This document shows positions 9,916-20,008 of a stretch of 48,604 nt of DNA, one piece after another (within the stretch, counting starts at the first letter, position 1; each line of letters begins with the position of its first letter). The notes below the pieces were generated by a model. The model worked only from the letters and a program-made list of their open reading frames with translations. It was not told the origin of the DNA and ran no database searches. This stretch comes from JAGOUU01 sp964609155 (GTDB lineage: Bacteria > Pseudomonadota > Gammaproteobacteria > JAGOUU01), in assembly GCA_964609155.1 (NCBI GenBank), contig CAZSRF010000012.1, positions 1-48,604 on the forward strand, read 5' to 3'. Position numbers and translations under genes: made by a program.

Positions 9916-10197
9916 TTAGCATTACCCCTTATGTAGATAAAATAAATAACAGACACTATTAAAAAAATAACTTTTAATGCTCCAGTATAATATATGAAAT
10001 CATCTATATGCCATATCATCATTATAATAAAATTCAAAATTTAGCTATTTTTGGCTAGACACAATTTTATAACTAGTTATTCTATATAAATAAATGTAAA
10101 TATAGTACAATTTTATTCAATATTTGAGATTGCATTATGATGCCTGTCTTAGATATCTTGATATATAGTACATCATAAAAAAATAAAGGAGTAACTA

Positions 10198-12693
10198 GTG
10201 GTCACGTTATTTTGGGCATTAATTTGGATATTTGGACTAGGTTATTTATTATATAATCGTACAACCCTCCAATCTTTTACAGCCATAACAGGGATTGCAT
10301 TAATATTAACAACCATTGTCCATCCCTTCTCAATTCTAACCTTATTCTTTGCGTGGGCTGTATATTTAGGAGTATTTGTCACGCTCAATGTCGCAGAATT
10401 AAGACAGAAATATATTACACAATACTTGTTTAACCTTGCGGCAAAAACGACACCAAAAATGTCTTATACAGAAAAAGTTGCTTTAGAGGCTGGACATACT
10501 TGGTGGGAAGGGGAGATATTTCGCGGTAACCCTGATTGGGAACTTTTACTCAATGGTTTTAAACCCGCCTTAACACCTGAAGAGCAATCTTTTCTTGATA
10601 ATCAAGTTGAAGAAGTTTGTAAAAAAACAAATGATTGGGAAGTTACTCACAAAAATTTCGATTTACTACCTGAAGTCTGGGAATTACTTAAAAAACATGG
10701 TTTTTTTGGTATTATCATTCCCAAAAGGTACGGTGGTTTAGAATTCTCTGCTGTAGCTCATTCAGCTATCGTAACAAAATTATCAAGCTGTAGTATTACA
10801 TTATGTACTAGTGTTGCCGTTCCTAATTCTCTAGGACCTGCTGAACTACTCTTGCATTACGGTACTGAAGATCAAAAAAATTATTATTTACCAAGATTGG
10901 CTAAAGGCGAAGAAATACCATGCTTTGCATTAACAGGACCTGAGGCTGGTTCAGATGCAACTAGTATACCAGATACAGGAGTTATTTGTTATGGAACATA
11001 CAGCGGCAAAGAATGCTTAGGCATTAAACTTAACTTTAATAAAAGATACATTACACTTGCACCAATAGCAACCGTCATTGGATTAGCTTTTAAGTTATAT
11101 GATCCCGACAATTTGCTCGAATATAATAAAAAAGATTTGGGAATTACATGTGCACTTATTCCACGCAATACTCCTGGAGTTATTATTGGTGATCGCCACT
11201 TCCCGTTAAATACAGCGTTTCAAAATGGCCCTATAGTTGGTAATAATGTTTTCATCCCTCTTGATTTTATCATCGGTGGTATAGAAATGGCTGGTCATGG
11301 ATGGCGAATGCTTATGGAGTGTTTATCAGTTGGTCGCGCTATATCATTACCATCAACTTCTTCAGGTGGTCAAAATTTGGGGGTCTTAGCCACAGGTGCT
11401 TATTCAAGAATTCGTCAACAATTCAATACACCTATTTGTGGCTTTGAAGGAATACAATCTCCGCTAGCCAGAATGGTTGGTTTAAATTATATTTCTAACG
11501 CTGCTAGACTAGAAACTGCAGCAGCAATAGACAATGGTATCAAACCTTCTGTTGCATCCAGTATAGTTAAATGTCATGTCACAGAATTCGGTCGCCAGGT
11601 TGCCCTTGATGCAATGGATATTCATGGTGGTAAGGGTATCTGTTTAGGGCCTAATAACTATATAGGTCGTGGTTACCAAGCAGCTCCCATTGCTATCACA
11701 GTTGAAGGAGCTAACATTTTGACACGTAACATGATGATATTTGGACAAGGTGCTATTAGATGCCATCCATATGCTATTGATGAGATGACTGCAATTACTA
11801 ATAATGATATGGAGCATTTCGATAACTTAATCTATATGCATGCTGGTTACTTGGCTAGCAACGCTGTAAGATCATTTTGGTTAAGCCTCACAATGAGCAG
11901 ATTTAGTTTTTCCCCAAAGCAAGATAGTACAAAAAAATATTATCAATGGGCAAATAAATTTAGTGCTAATCTTGCTTTTATTGCTGATTTATCAATGACT
12001 GTTATGGGTGGTGAATTAAAACGTAAAGAAAGCATTTCCGCAAGGCTTGGAGATATATTAAGTTATACTTACCTCATGAGCATGGTGTTAAAGTATTATC
12101 ACGATGAAAGCTCTCCTTCTGAAGATTTAATTATTGTAGATTGGTCATGCAAATATTTAGCCTTTAAAATACAAGAAGCTTTAAATGAAATTTGTCATAA
12201 TTTCCCAAATCGCTTAATAGCCTGGATTATGAAAGCCATCGTCATGCCTTTAGGAAACTGCCATAAACTCCCCTCTGATAAACTCAACAAAGAGCTTACT
12301 AAGCTGGTAACCCAGCCTAGTAATACAAGAAATCGTCTAATGCAATTTATTAGATCCAAGGATTCTGATTGCAATGCTATAACCATGTTGAATAAGACAT
12401 TGGCTAATACTATCATTGCAGAACCAGTTGCCAAGAGACTTAGTAAGGCAATTAAAGAAGGCAAGGTAACAGCCTTTGCCTATAAAGAACAAATTTTAGA
12501 AGCTGTTAACAAAAATATTATTAGTGAAACCGAAAGTGAACTCTTAATTTCTCATCAAAAAGATGTGCTATCGATTATTAATGTGGATCAATTTAAGCAT
12601 GAAGAATTGGTGTCCTTATCATCAAAACAAAAAGAAATCAGGAAAGAGCCTATGCAAGAATCTATTAAGGCCCAAGCTAAGATAGACATCTAG
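10198..12693 (+). CDS. fadE: FadE-type acyl-CoA dehydrogenase
   Basis: FadE catalyses the first step of fatty-acid beta-oxidation, alpha-beta dehydrogenation of acyl-CoA with FAD. The 831-aa product is close to E. coli FadE (814) and much longer than ordinary 380-aa acyl-CoA dehydrogenases. It has two N-terminal hydrophobic segments (about 1-20 and 28-62) for membrane association, the dehydrogenase core with CFALTGPEAGSD at 242-253, and a C-terminal extension typical of FadE. The start is GTG, fixed by AAGGAG six bases upstream. A C-terminal Lys/Gln-rich tail ends the protein. Together with fadL in this window it implies use of exogenous long-chain fatty acids. Confidence 0.95.
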   Translation: MVTLFWALIWIFGLGYLLYNRTTLQSFTAITGIALILTTIVHPFSILTLFFAWAVYLGVFVTLNVAELRQKYITQYLFNLAAKTTPKMSYTEKVALEAGHTWWEGEIFRGNPDWELLLNGFKPALTPEEQSFLDNQVEEVCKKTNDWEVTHKNFDLLPEVWELLKKHGFFGIIIPKRYGGLEFSAVAHSAIVTKLSSCSITLCTSVAVPNSLGPAELLLHYGTEDQKNYYLPRLAKGEEIPCFALTGPEAGSDATSIPDTGVICYGTYSGKECLGIKLNFNKRYITLAPIATVIGLAFKLYDPDNLLEYNKKDLGITCALIPRNTPGVIIGDRHFPLNTAFQNGPIVGNNVFIPLDFIIGGIEMAGHGWRMLMECLSVGRAISLPSTSSGGQNLGVLATGAYSRIRQQFNTPICGFEGIQSPLARMVGLNYISNAARLETAAAIDNGIKPSVASSIVKCHVTEFGRQVALDAMDIHGGKGICLGPNNYIGRGYQAAPIAITVEGANILTRNMMIFGQGAIRCHPYAIDEMTAITNNDMEHFDNLIYMHAGYLASNAVRSFWLSLTMSRFSFSPKQDSTKKYYQWANKFSANLAFIADLSMTVMGGELKRKESISARLGDILSYTYLMSMVLKYYHDESSPSEDLIIVDWSCKYLAFKIQEALNEICHNFPNRLIAWIMKAIVMPLGNCHKLPSDKLNKELTKLVTQPSNTRNRLMQFIRSKDSDCNAITMLNKTLANTIIAEPVAKRLSKAIKEGKVTAFAYKEQILEAVNKNIISETESELLISHQKDVLSIINVDQFKHEELVSLSSKQKEIRKEPMQESIKAQAKIDI

Positions 12694-12720
12694 CAATTTC
12701 GAAAGTACAATCCAACTTCG

Positions 12721-12741
12721 CCTTCTTCTATTGGAAGAAGG
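12721..12741. terminator. Hairpin between convergent fadE and putP
   Basis: An 8-bp perfect stem (CCTTCTTC / GAAGAAGG) with a five-base loop lies 27 bases after the fadE stop and before the putP stop on the other strand. A bidirectional terminator is the obvious reading, but neither side has a clear T-run, so it may only stabilise mRNA ends. Confidence 0.5.
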
Positions 12742-12796
12742 TGTCTAATATAGCCAAATATAATAGTAATAAAAAATAAAAAGGCCGTGTCGAAAT

Positions 12797-12836
12797 TTAT
12801 TATTATTATAAAGACGCTTTATTATTATTATTTTAT
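12797..12836. repeat. ATT trinucleotide-rich stretch
   Basis: Runs of TTATTATTAT flank a small hairpin (ATAAAG / CTTTAT around ACG, 12808-12822) in the fadE-putP gap. A similar ATT-rich run occurs upstream of fliA. This is simple-sequence DNA; no function is indicated. Confidence 0.5.
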
Positions 12837-12897
12837 GCATCTTTCAACTACAGCCCACATGTTTAAATATCGCTCATTATGATCTTTTGGTAAACTC

Positions 12898-14430
12898 TTA
12901 AGCATCAGAATATTTGCATATTTTGTGTGAGCGATTGTACAGTTTAATCACTGAAGGCGAAGGTTTGTTATCAAATAAACTAACTACTACTATCGTAATA
13001 ATATTTAATAAAAAACCTGGAAGCATCTCATACAACTGTAATATGGATCCCTGATCTGCACCGTTATCTGCCCAAAGGTGCCTAGCTAAAATCCACAATA
13101 CAACTGTCATAGAACCAATTACAATTCCACAAAATGCACCTTGCTTCGTCATACGTGACCAAAAAAGTGATAATAAAATAACCGGCCCAAAAGATGCTCC
13201 TAATCCAGCCCATGCATGACTAACAAGCTCCATAACTGTATTATTTCGGTTCCAAGCAAATAACAAAGCTATTAACGTTATAGAAATTACTGCTACCCGT
13301 CCTACCCATAATAGCGTTTTATTATTTGCATCTGGGTTGATTACATGACGATATAAATCCTCCGCAAAAGAACTAGAGGCTAAGATTAATTGAGCAGCAG
13401 CAGTACTTAATACACTTGATAAAACAGCAGCAACAAACCAACTACCTAGCCAATCATTTACATTATCCCGCACTAGATAAAAAAACACCTCCTCAGAATT
13501 ACTTATTGGATGCTCTAAATAAAACACTTTACCAACTAAACCCAAAAGAATAGCACCCAAAAGTGTAAAAAACATCCAGAGCATACAGATTGTTTTTGCA
13601 GAATGAATAGAACGGGAAGACTCGGAGGCCATAAATCTAACTAATATATGTATTTGTCCAAAGTAACCTAATCCCCAAGTTAAAGTTGATGCTAATGTAA
13701 TAAAAATCGACATACTATCACCTTGAGGTAAAAAATCAAAATAGCTTGCGGCAAACTCATGTGGATACTTAGATTTTAAATAACCTACTGATAAAAGTTC
13801 AGGATCTCTAATTTCTACTAAATAAATTATATAAATAGGTAATATTAACAGAGCCAAAAACATCAATAAACCTTGAAAAACATCGACCCAATTCACTCCA
13901 AGAAAACCACCTACAGTAGTATAAATAACCAAAATACTAACGCCTATAATTAACGCCAGATGGTAATCAATATTAAAAGCTGATGAAAATAACAAACCAC
14001 TAGATATAAAACCAGAAGCTGCATAAATTGTAAAAAAAATTATGATTACTACTGAAGTAATTGTTCTTAGTACTTTAGATTTGTCATAAAATCTATTTTC
14101 TAAATAGGCAGGAATTGTTAAAGAGTTATTAGCTTGAACAGTAAAAACTCTAAGTCTATCAGCAATAAAATGCCAATTTAAAAAGGCTCCGATTAATAAT
14201 CCTAGAGGCATTAATATATGGCTCACACCAAAAGCATAAATCGCTCCAGGTAAAGCAATCATCAACCAACCACTCATATCTGTAGCTGCAACACCCAAAG
14301 CAGTGACGATAGCTTTTAGGCTTCTTCGACCTAAAATATAATCTTCATGACTAACTGTTGCTTTATAAGCACGAAAACCTATATATAAAATAACAACAAA
14401 ATAAAAAATAAACGTAACGTAAAATGCCAT
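12898..14430 (-). CDS. putP: Sodium/proline symporter PutP
   Basis: PutP imports proline with Na+ across the inner membrane. The product, about 510 aa, has roughly 13 hydrophobic segments and the SSS-family signature in TM2, 'ATDMSGWLMIALPGAIY', containing the Asp and Ser residues that bind sodium in E. coli PutP. 'GRRSL' before it and 'GGFLGVNWVDVFQG' later are also PutP-like. The start at 14430 (MAFYV) has a purine-rich GGGTGGG upstream, whereas the upstream ATG at 14451 lacks a site. No putA is adjacent. A closely related choline or other SSS substrate cannot be excluded, but proline is the best call. Confidence 0.93.
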   Translation of the reverse strand: MAFYVTFIFYFVVILYIGFRAYKATVSHEDYILGRRSLKAIVTALGVAATDMSGWLMIALPGAIYAFGVSHILMPLGLLIGAFLNWHFIADRLRVFTVQANNSLTIPAYLENRFYDKSKVLRTITSVVIIIFFTIYAASGFISSGLLFSSAFNIDYHLALIIGVSILVIYTTVGGFLGVNWVDVFQGLLMFLALLILPIYIIYLVEIRDPELLSVGYLKSKYPHEFAASYFDFLPQGDSMSIFITLASTLTWGLGYFGQIHILVRFMASESSRSIHSAKTICMLWMFFTLLGAILLGLVGKVFYLEHPISNSEEVFFYLVRDNVNDWLGSWFVAAVLSSVLSTAAAQLILASSSFAEDLYRHVINPDANNKTLLWVGRVAVISITLIALLFAWNRNNTVMELVSHAWAGLGASFGPVILLSLFWSRMTKQGAFCGIVIGSMTVVLWILARHLWADNGADQGSILQLYEMLPGFLLNIITIVVVSLFDNKPSPSVIKLYNRSHKICKYSDA

Positions 14431-14506
14431 TAACCCACCCTGGTTTCGCATTAACCATTAAAATTAAAATTGAAACTTAATTATGGTCAAACTGACAAAA
14501 TAATTT

Positions 14507-16192
14507 TTATCTAAAAAACTTTGGCAACTCATCTCGATGCACAATCATAAGAGCATCCACAGTCCCAAAGTCCTTATCATAATTAAAACTCATAAGCTTT
14601 GTGTTACATTTTAAATAAAAGCGTAACAACGAAGGCAGTTCAATTCTTGACTGAAAAAGCTTATGTAATAAATTATTAACATCTTTACTAGTTTTTATCT
14701 CAGGCATCAAAACTGAAATATATTTATTATATTTTCTAGTTAATTTAAATTTATGCTTACCATTTACTAAACCATATACCTTATTGTGACTATAATGAGT
14801 AGTCAAAAATAAGGCTATAATATCAATAGCTAATTTGGGGTAAACTGATGGAATACTAACTTGACCTAAAAGATAATTGTATTTTGATTGTTTAAGATAC
14901 TGCACCAGACATCTAACTAAAATTAAAATGATATTTAAGTCTTTTGGTGCATCATCAACCACAAATAAACGTCCAAAATCTATCGACTGCTTGAATATTT
15001 CATTAAACTTGGGTTTGAGCTTAACATGCTCCAGAAAATACACACCCTTACTATCTTTATCATCACAAAAACCTAGCCGCAAACCACCTAAAATCCTTTT
15101 AGATACTGTATCCCAGACAAACAATTGTTGGTAATGATCATCATATCTGTCAACATCTATAGCCTTACCACTGCCCTCTCCAATTAAACGAAAATTATAT
15201 TCACGTAAACGGCCAATTTCTTGTAGTACATTAGGTGCTTGACTTCCATAACACATATACAATTCATATTCATTTGTTTCATTAATTGGCACTAATCTAG
15301 CAATTTCTTCTTCTAATAAAGTAGTATTGATTTTATCAATAATCTCAGTATTCTCTTCTAGATGCTCAGCAAAGGGTTTGTCATTTAATGCTTCTGTACA
15401 TAAACGAACAAATGCCATTTTATCATCTTCGTTATTGAACTCAGATAAATACTCTGCATCAATATTACTATTAGTGGCAATTTTAATAGTTTTTTTCTGT
15501 TTAGCTGTAAATTCACGAGCAAGCATTAATGTTCTTAATCTTGGATGAATATTACCCACTATGTTAAATAATAAACTATTACGACTAGAACTATAACAAG
15601 GAATAATTGGAGCGTTTGTTTTTTTAGATAGACTTAAAACGCTTTTCTTCCACGGCGGATCCTCTATTCCTAAACTTGACCAATTCCAGTGTGCAACTTC
15701 TCCTGCGGGGAAAATCATAAGAGCCCCCCCAGTTTCTAGCCATTTTTTCGCCTCAATGACGCTTTTGATATTTTGCCTTTTACTATCATTACTCTCAAAA
15801 TTATTTACTGAAATAATATTATCTTGAGCAACACTAATAAGATCAAACCAATTATTAGCTAGCATTTTTAGATCTGGGCGAATAGATAAAATTGTATTTA
15901 ACCAAACTATCACTTCAAGTAATCCCGTGGGATGATTAGCAACAAAAATACAACCACCAGTAGTTGGGATATTAAGCTCTCCGACGATCTCAATATTAAC
16001 ATGCATTTGTTCTAAAATAGAATCTAAGTATACCTTAAAGTTTTGGTGAGATGGCGCATTTTCATGCCAACGCTGTATCTTACGAAAAGCAGGAAAAGAC
16101 ATAATAAGCTTTAATAATAAAGAATACTTAAACTTTATTGATCCTGAATTACTAAGTTTTTTTAGATCAACTAACGCTGTTCTTTTTATCAT
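14507..16192 (-). CDS. OlsF-like fused acyltransferase (PlsC-like plus OlsB-like GNAT domains)
   Basis: A 561-aa two-domain protein. Residues about 60-280 form a PlsC-like lysophospholipid acyltransferase domain with a variant catalytic motif NHPTGLLE (His87) and a FPAGE substrate motif at 161-165. Residues about 310-480 resemble the ornithine N-acyltransferase OlsB ('EIGRLREYNFRLIGEGSG', then an Asp-rich 'DVDRYDDHYQQLFVWD' and 'ILGGLRLG'). This O-acyl plus N-acyl domain order matches OlsF of Serratia, which makes ornithine lipids in one protein. The Glu five residues after His instead of Asp is usual in this hemolysin-like branch. The last ~80 residues are less recognisable. Ornithine-lipid synthesis is inferred; a general acyltransferase role remains possible. 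Confidence 0.75.
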   Translation of the reverse strand: MIKRTALVDLKKLSNSGSIKFKYSLLLKLIMSFPAFRKIQRWHENAPSHQNFKVYLDSILEQMHVNIEIVGELNIPTTGGCIFVANHPTGLLEVIVWLNTILSIRPDLKMLANNWFDLISVAQDNIISVNNFESNDSKRQNIKSVIEAKKWLETGGALMIFPAGEVAHWNWSSLGIEDPPWKKSVLSLSKKTNAPIIPCYSSSRNSLLFNIVGNIHPRLRTLMLAREFTAKQKKTIKIATNSNIDAEYLSEFNNEDDKMAFVRLCTEALNDKPFAEHLEENTEIIDKINTTLLEEEIARLVPINETNEYELYMCYGSQAPNVLQEIGRLREYNFRLIGEGSGKAIDVDRYDDHYQQLFVWDTVSKRILGGLRLGFCDDKDSKGVYFLEHVKLKPKFNEIFKQSIDFGRLFVVDDAPKDLNIILILVRCLVQYLKQSKYNYLLGQVSIPSVYPKLAIDIIALFLTTHYSHNKVYGLVNGKHKFKLTRKYNKYISVLMPEIKTSKDVNNLLHKLFQSRIELPSLLRFYLKCNTKLMSFNYDKDFGTVDALMIVHRDELPKFFR

Positions 16193-16312
16193 CCTCTAAC
16201 TTTTCAACTCATTAGATTATAAACAATGACTAATATGCCCTATTCTATCCAAAATTTCAACACCACGCCGAGCAAAGCAAAACTTACACATAAAAAACTC
16301 TTGGGATATTTT

Positions 16313-16622
16313 AGACTTACAACAAGGCTGTCCAGCGAACAGTTGTAAACTTAAATATAATTACCGGGGGTAGCGTCATCCTACAATTTTTCTGTTCGAA
16401 ATATTGAAAAGAAGTAATAACTTTCACAGAAAAATTTTAGGATCCAGAGGCGATCTTGCTTATTGGTGCCAATAAGGTAGATTTTTCCTGGATCCTTGAA
16501 TTTTTTTGCGAATTTTTAGTGTTCTTTTCAAGCTCTCGAGCAAAAAAATCCAAGGATGACGTCGTCGATGGTGGGTTATTTAATTTTCCAACTATTCACC
16601 GGACAGCCCTGAGACTTACAAC
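16313..16622. mobile_element. MITE-like non-coding element with terminal inverted repeats and 11-bp flanking direct repeats
   Basis: AGACTTACAAC occurs at 16313-16323 and 16612-16622, like an 11-bp target duplication. Just inside are imperfect inverted ends, 16325-16345 and 16590-16610, matching at about 18 of 21 positions. The interior holds three further hairpins: 16378-16394 with 16427-16443 (16 of 17 paired), 16459-16476 (CTTATTGG / CCAATAAG), and 16490-16509 with 16540-16558 (about 17 of 19 paired). There is no transposase, so it would be mobilised in trans; an 11-bp duplication is compatible with IS4-type enzymes, but the parent is not identified. The element fills most of the 628-base gap 16193-16820; the rest of that gap shows no gene. 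Confidence 0.7.
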
Positions 16623-16820
16623 GCATGCACCTACATCCGATTTGTGTAATATTATAGTTAGATATATTATTTACCTAGCAAGGCTATACTTTGAACGTAC
16701 TAATATAGTTGATTTAATCAGACTCAATCTAAACAATGTAAACAATCAGTTGCTTATAATTTATTAATACTAGATAATTCTAAATAATTTAAACGTCAGA
16801 AATTAAAGTTATAAGAATAA

Positions 16821-18233
16821 ATGAAAAATAAAAATAACCGCCCCTTGTCTTTTTTAAGCATTATTTTAATTACTATTGTATCTGTCGATAGTATAAGAAA
16901 CTTACCTGCCACAGCCATTTTTGGCGGACAGATTTTCTTTTTTTTCATTGGCGCTTGTGTACTTTTCTTATTACCATGCGCCTTTGTTTCAGCAGAACTA
17001 TCAGCTCATGAGTCTTCTAGTAAAGAAGGTGGGATCTACTATTGGCTTAAAGAGGCTTTTGGTGATCAGGCGGCTTTGGTGGGCATTTGGTTTCAATGGT
17101 TAGAAAATGTTATCTTTTATCCGGCCATTTTGTCATTTGTTGCTGGAACTATGGCCTATATTTTTGCACCTGAAAAGGCGACTGCCCTTACTACAAATAA
17201 ATATTATATCTTAACTGTAATCCTCCTTATTTTTTGGACCTTGACGCTAGTCAACATGCGTGGGATAAAATTAACTACCAAAATAAGTAATCTTTGTACT
17301 ATTTTTGGCCTTATTTTACCTATGGGTATTATTATAATGTTAGGTTTAGAATGGATAATAACTGGCAATACGATGCAAATAACATTGAACAAAGAAAGCT
17401 TACTTCCTGACTTTAATAATCAAAACCTTTGGGTTTCATTGACAGGAATTATCTTATCTTTTTCTGGTATAGAGATTGCAACCGTCTATGTGAAAGAAAT
17501 AGACCAGCCTAAACGCAAATTTCCTACGGCACTTTTGATCTCAACATTTATTATAGCTACCACTTTATTATTAGGCTCACTTGCAATAGCCATTTCTGTA
17601 CCTAACCAAGAAATAAATCTGATTGCAGGAATTATGCAGGCTCTTGAGATATTTTTAACAAAACATGGACTGATCCAATGCTTACCTATCATGGGAACTA
17701 TGGTCGTATTAGGCGCTATAGGAAGCGTCTTAAACTGGATTATTGCCCCAACAACAGGGCTTCATATGGCAGCTATGGACGGTCTTATGCCCAAGGCATT
17801 TAAATCTGTGAACAAATATCAAGCGCCAGCCCCTCTTTTATTATTACAAGCCATCTTGACATCAATATTAACCATTGTTTATTTATTACTACCCTCAATA
17901 AATGGTGCCTACTGGCTGTTAACTGTTTTAGCCTCGCAAATTTATATGTTTATGTATATTATGATGTTTGTTGCCGCTATAAAATTAAGAAAAAGCTATA
18001 AAGCTTCTGATAATCATTTTACCATTGGAAAAAGCAATAAAAGTACTTATCTTGTTGCTTTTACTGGTATTATTGGCTGCGTAATAACCATTATTTCAGG
18101 CTTCATTCCACCTGAGTCCATGAATATAGGTTCTAGTTTTTACTACGAGGGGTTGCTAATTTCAGGGCTTATTATACTATCTTTACCTCCTTTTATTATT
18201 AATAAATTACGGAAACAACCTGAGATTAACTAG
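16821..18233 (+). CDS. APC-superfamily amino acid permease (GadC/AdiC-like)
   Basis: A 470-aa membrane protein with about 12 hydrophobic segments and the APC pattern 'SAELSAHESSSKEGGIYYWLKEAFG' region after TM2, typical of the glutamate/GABA or arginine antiporter branch. It probably exchanges or imports an amino acid at the inner membrane. The start ATG follows an AT-rich stretch with a weak ribosome site. It lies directly downstream of the MITE-like element and 20 bases upstream of nhaB, suggesting co-transcription. Substrate cannot be named from sequence; several paralogues are usual in amino-acid-dependent intracellular bacteria. Confidence 0.85.
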   Translation: MKNKNNRPLSFLSIILITIVSVDSIRNLPATAIFGGQIFFFFIGACVLFLLPCAFVSAELSAHESSSKEGGIYYWLKEAFGDQAALVGIWFQWLENVIFYPAILSFVAGTMAYIFAPEKATALTTNKYYILTVILLIFWTLTLVNMRGIKLTTKISNLCTIFGLILPMGIIIMLGLEWIITGNTMQITLNKESLLPDFNNQNLWVSLTGIILSFSGIEIATVYVKEIDQPKRKFPTALLISTFIIATTLLLGSLAIAISVPNQEINLIAGIMQALEIFLTKHGLIQCLPIMGTMVVLGAIGSVLNWIIAPTTGLHMAAMDGLMPKAFKSVNKYQAPAPLLLLQAILTSILTIVYLLLPSINGAYWLLTVLASQIYMFMYIMMFVAAIKLRKSYKASDNHFTIGKSNKSTYLVAFTGIIGCVITIISGFIPPESMNIGSSFYYEGLLISGLIILSLPPFIINKLRKQPEIN

Positions 18234-18253
18234 TTTAGGGACTTATTTTAAGT

Positions 18254-19705
18254 ATGAAAAAAACATCTACTATAACAAAAAGCTTGTGGCATAATTTTCT
18301 TGGCCATTCACCTCTATGGTATAAAAATACGATTGTCTTTTTTTTAATACTTAATCCACTACTTTTATGTTTGACTGGAAAAACTCTAACTAGCTGGGCT
18401 ATTTTAGTTGAATTCATCGTTACTTTGAGCTTAACACTTAAATGCTACCCTTTACAGCCTGGTGGACTTATTGTTTTACAATCTCTCTTGCTTGGATTAA
18501 CAACTCCAGATTTGATTTATAAAGAAGTTCTCGCTAATAGCTCTGTTATTTTTTTATTAATATTTATGTTAAGCAGCGTCTATTTCATGAAAGATCTTTT
18601 ATTATTTTTATTTACAGAAATCATTATCAAAATTACTAATAAAATTGCCTTATCTTTGACTTTCTTAATTCTTGCAGCTTTTTTATCTGCTTTTCTCGAT
18701 GCGTTAACTGTAATGGCTATTATTATTACTGCTTTGTACAGCTGTTATACTTTATACCAAAATACCCAGGCAATAGAAGATAAAAATGATCTAGAGCAGT
18801 TTAGAAAATTTTTACGTAGTATTATCATGCATGGGGCTGTTGGTACAACTATAGGTGGAGCTTTAACTATTATTGGCGAACCACAAAATTTATTGGTTGC
18901 CCAATACACCAAATGGCATTTTATAGAATACTTATATAATATGGCACCAATAACAGTCCCTGTTTTTGTCTCTGGAATAGCAATATGTATTATAGTAGAG
19001 AAATTCAAATTGTTTGGCTATGGCTGTGTCATTCCAGCTAAAGCATATGATGTCTTATTAAAACATTACACTCAATCAACCACTAAATCATCAGCTGATC
19101 AAAGTAAGCTAATTGTTCAAGCAATAGTTGCAATTATTTTAATATTCTCTCTGGCATTTCATATTGCTGAAATAGGTTTGATTGGCTTAGGTATGCTTAT
19201 TTTATTAACATCTTTTAATGGTGTTACAGATGAGTTACAGTTAGGTAACGCTTTTAAGGAAGCATTACCATTTACGTCTTTAATAGTGGTATTTTTTGCT
19301 ATCATATCTGTTATATTACAGCAACATCTGTTCCAACCTTTGATTGATTATGTACTTAGCCTAAGCTTATCTGATCAACCACCGGTTTTTTATTTATTTA
19401 ATGGGTTACTATCTAGCATTAGCGATAATGTCTTTGTTGCAAGCATCTATATTACACAAGTGTTTGATATGTTTACCCAAGGTATTATATCTCAGGAACA
19501 ATTTTCAAAGCTAGCTATTGCAATCAATATGGGAACAAATATACCTAGCATGGCAACCCCTAACGGTCAGGCTGCTTTTTTATTTCTATTGGCTTCTACT
19601 ATTGCACCATTAATAAGGCTTTCTTACTGGCGCATGATAGTCATGGCTTTCCCCTACACAATATGTTTAACGTTTGTAGGGTTATGGTTTATTATGTACA
19701 TATAA
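18254..19705 (+). CDS. nhaB: Na+/H+ antiporter NhaB
   Basis: NhaB exports sodium in exchange for protons and helps maintain pH and Na+ homeostasis at the inner membrane. The 483-aa product begins with the family-specific 'NFLGHSPLWYK', contains 'FLSAFLDALTVMAI' and 'TIGGALTIIGEPQNLLVAQ', and ends with 'NMGTNIPSMATPNGQAAFLFLL', all NhaB features. E. coli NhaB is 513 aa, so length is slightly short but complete. It follows the APC permease by 20 bases and is followed by a small DUF2970 gene. PutP in the same region also depends on a sodium gradient. Confidence 0.95.
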   Translation: MKKTSTITKSLWHNFLGHSPLWYKNTIVFFLILNPLLLCLTGKTLTSWAILVEFIVTLSLTLKCYPLQPGGLIVLQSLLLGLTTPDLIYKEVLANSSVIFLLIFMLSSVYFMKDLLLFLFTEIIIKITNKIALSLTFLILAAFLSAFLDALTVMAIIITALYSCYTLYQNTQAIEDKNDLEQFRKFLRSIIMHGAVGTTIGGALTIIGEPQNLLVAQYTKWHFIEYLYNMAPITVPVFVSGIAICIIVEKFKLFGYGCVIPAKAYDVLLKHYTQSTTKSSADQSKLIVQAIVAIILIFSLAFHIAEIGLIGLGMLILLTSFNGVTDELQLGNAFKEALPFTSLIVVFFAIISVILQQHLFQPLIDYVLSLSLSDQPPVFYLFNGLLSSISDNVFVASIYITQVFDMFTQGIISQEQFSKLAIAINMGTNIPSMATPNGQAAFLFLLASTIAPLIRLSYWRMIVMAFPYTICLTFVGLWFIMYI

Positions 19706-19753
19706 ATAAACCATATCAGTAACTACTACACAACTTACTACTATTAGGTAAAT

Positions 19754-19972
19754 ATGCTTTCTAAATTCTACTTAACCAAGAAAAAAAATGCTTTTCAAAT
19801 TTTTTTCAAGATCTTACAAAGTGTTATTGCATCTCTTTTTGGAATTCAAAGTAAAAAAAATATGCAAACTGATTTTGAAGAAGGAAAATTTGCCTACTAC
19901 ATAATTACAGCAATTATTGTTTTTATATTATTACTAATAGCGCTCTATAAGATAGTTAACATTATTATTTAG
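19754..19972 (+). CDS. Small DUF2970 membrane protein
   Basis: A 72-aa protein with the DUF2970 pattern: a 'FFKILQSVIASLFGIQSKKN' amphipathic block followed by 'DFEEGKF' and a single C-terminal membrane segment at about 48-70. The family is widespread in proteobacteria and has no established function; members are single-pass inner-membrane proteins. It starts 48 bases after nhaB on the same strand and may be the last gene of that transcript. The accessory island begins immediately downstream. Confidence 0.75.
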   Translation: MLSKFYLTKKKNAFQIFFKILQSVIASLFGIQSKKNMQTDFEEGKFAYYIITAIIVFILLLIALYKIVNIII

Positions 19973-20008
19973 CTCATCCTCATCTATTCTCATACTTATT
20001 ACTGATAA

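Noticed and set aside
9916..10197. RNA gene or riboswitch between the DUF2147 gene and fadE
   Set aside because: No stable stem-loop or conserved RNA pattern was seen in this AT-rich spacer; it probably holds divergent promoters only.
16456..16767. 103-codon open frame in the gap before the APC permease
   Set aside because: It runs through the hairpins and right end of the MITE-like element, has no ribosome site and shows no protein-like pattern.
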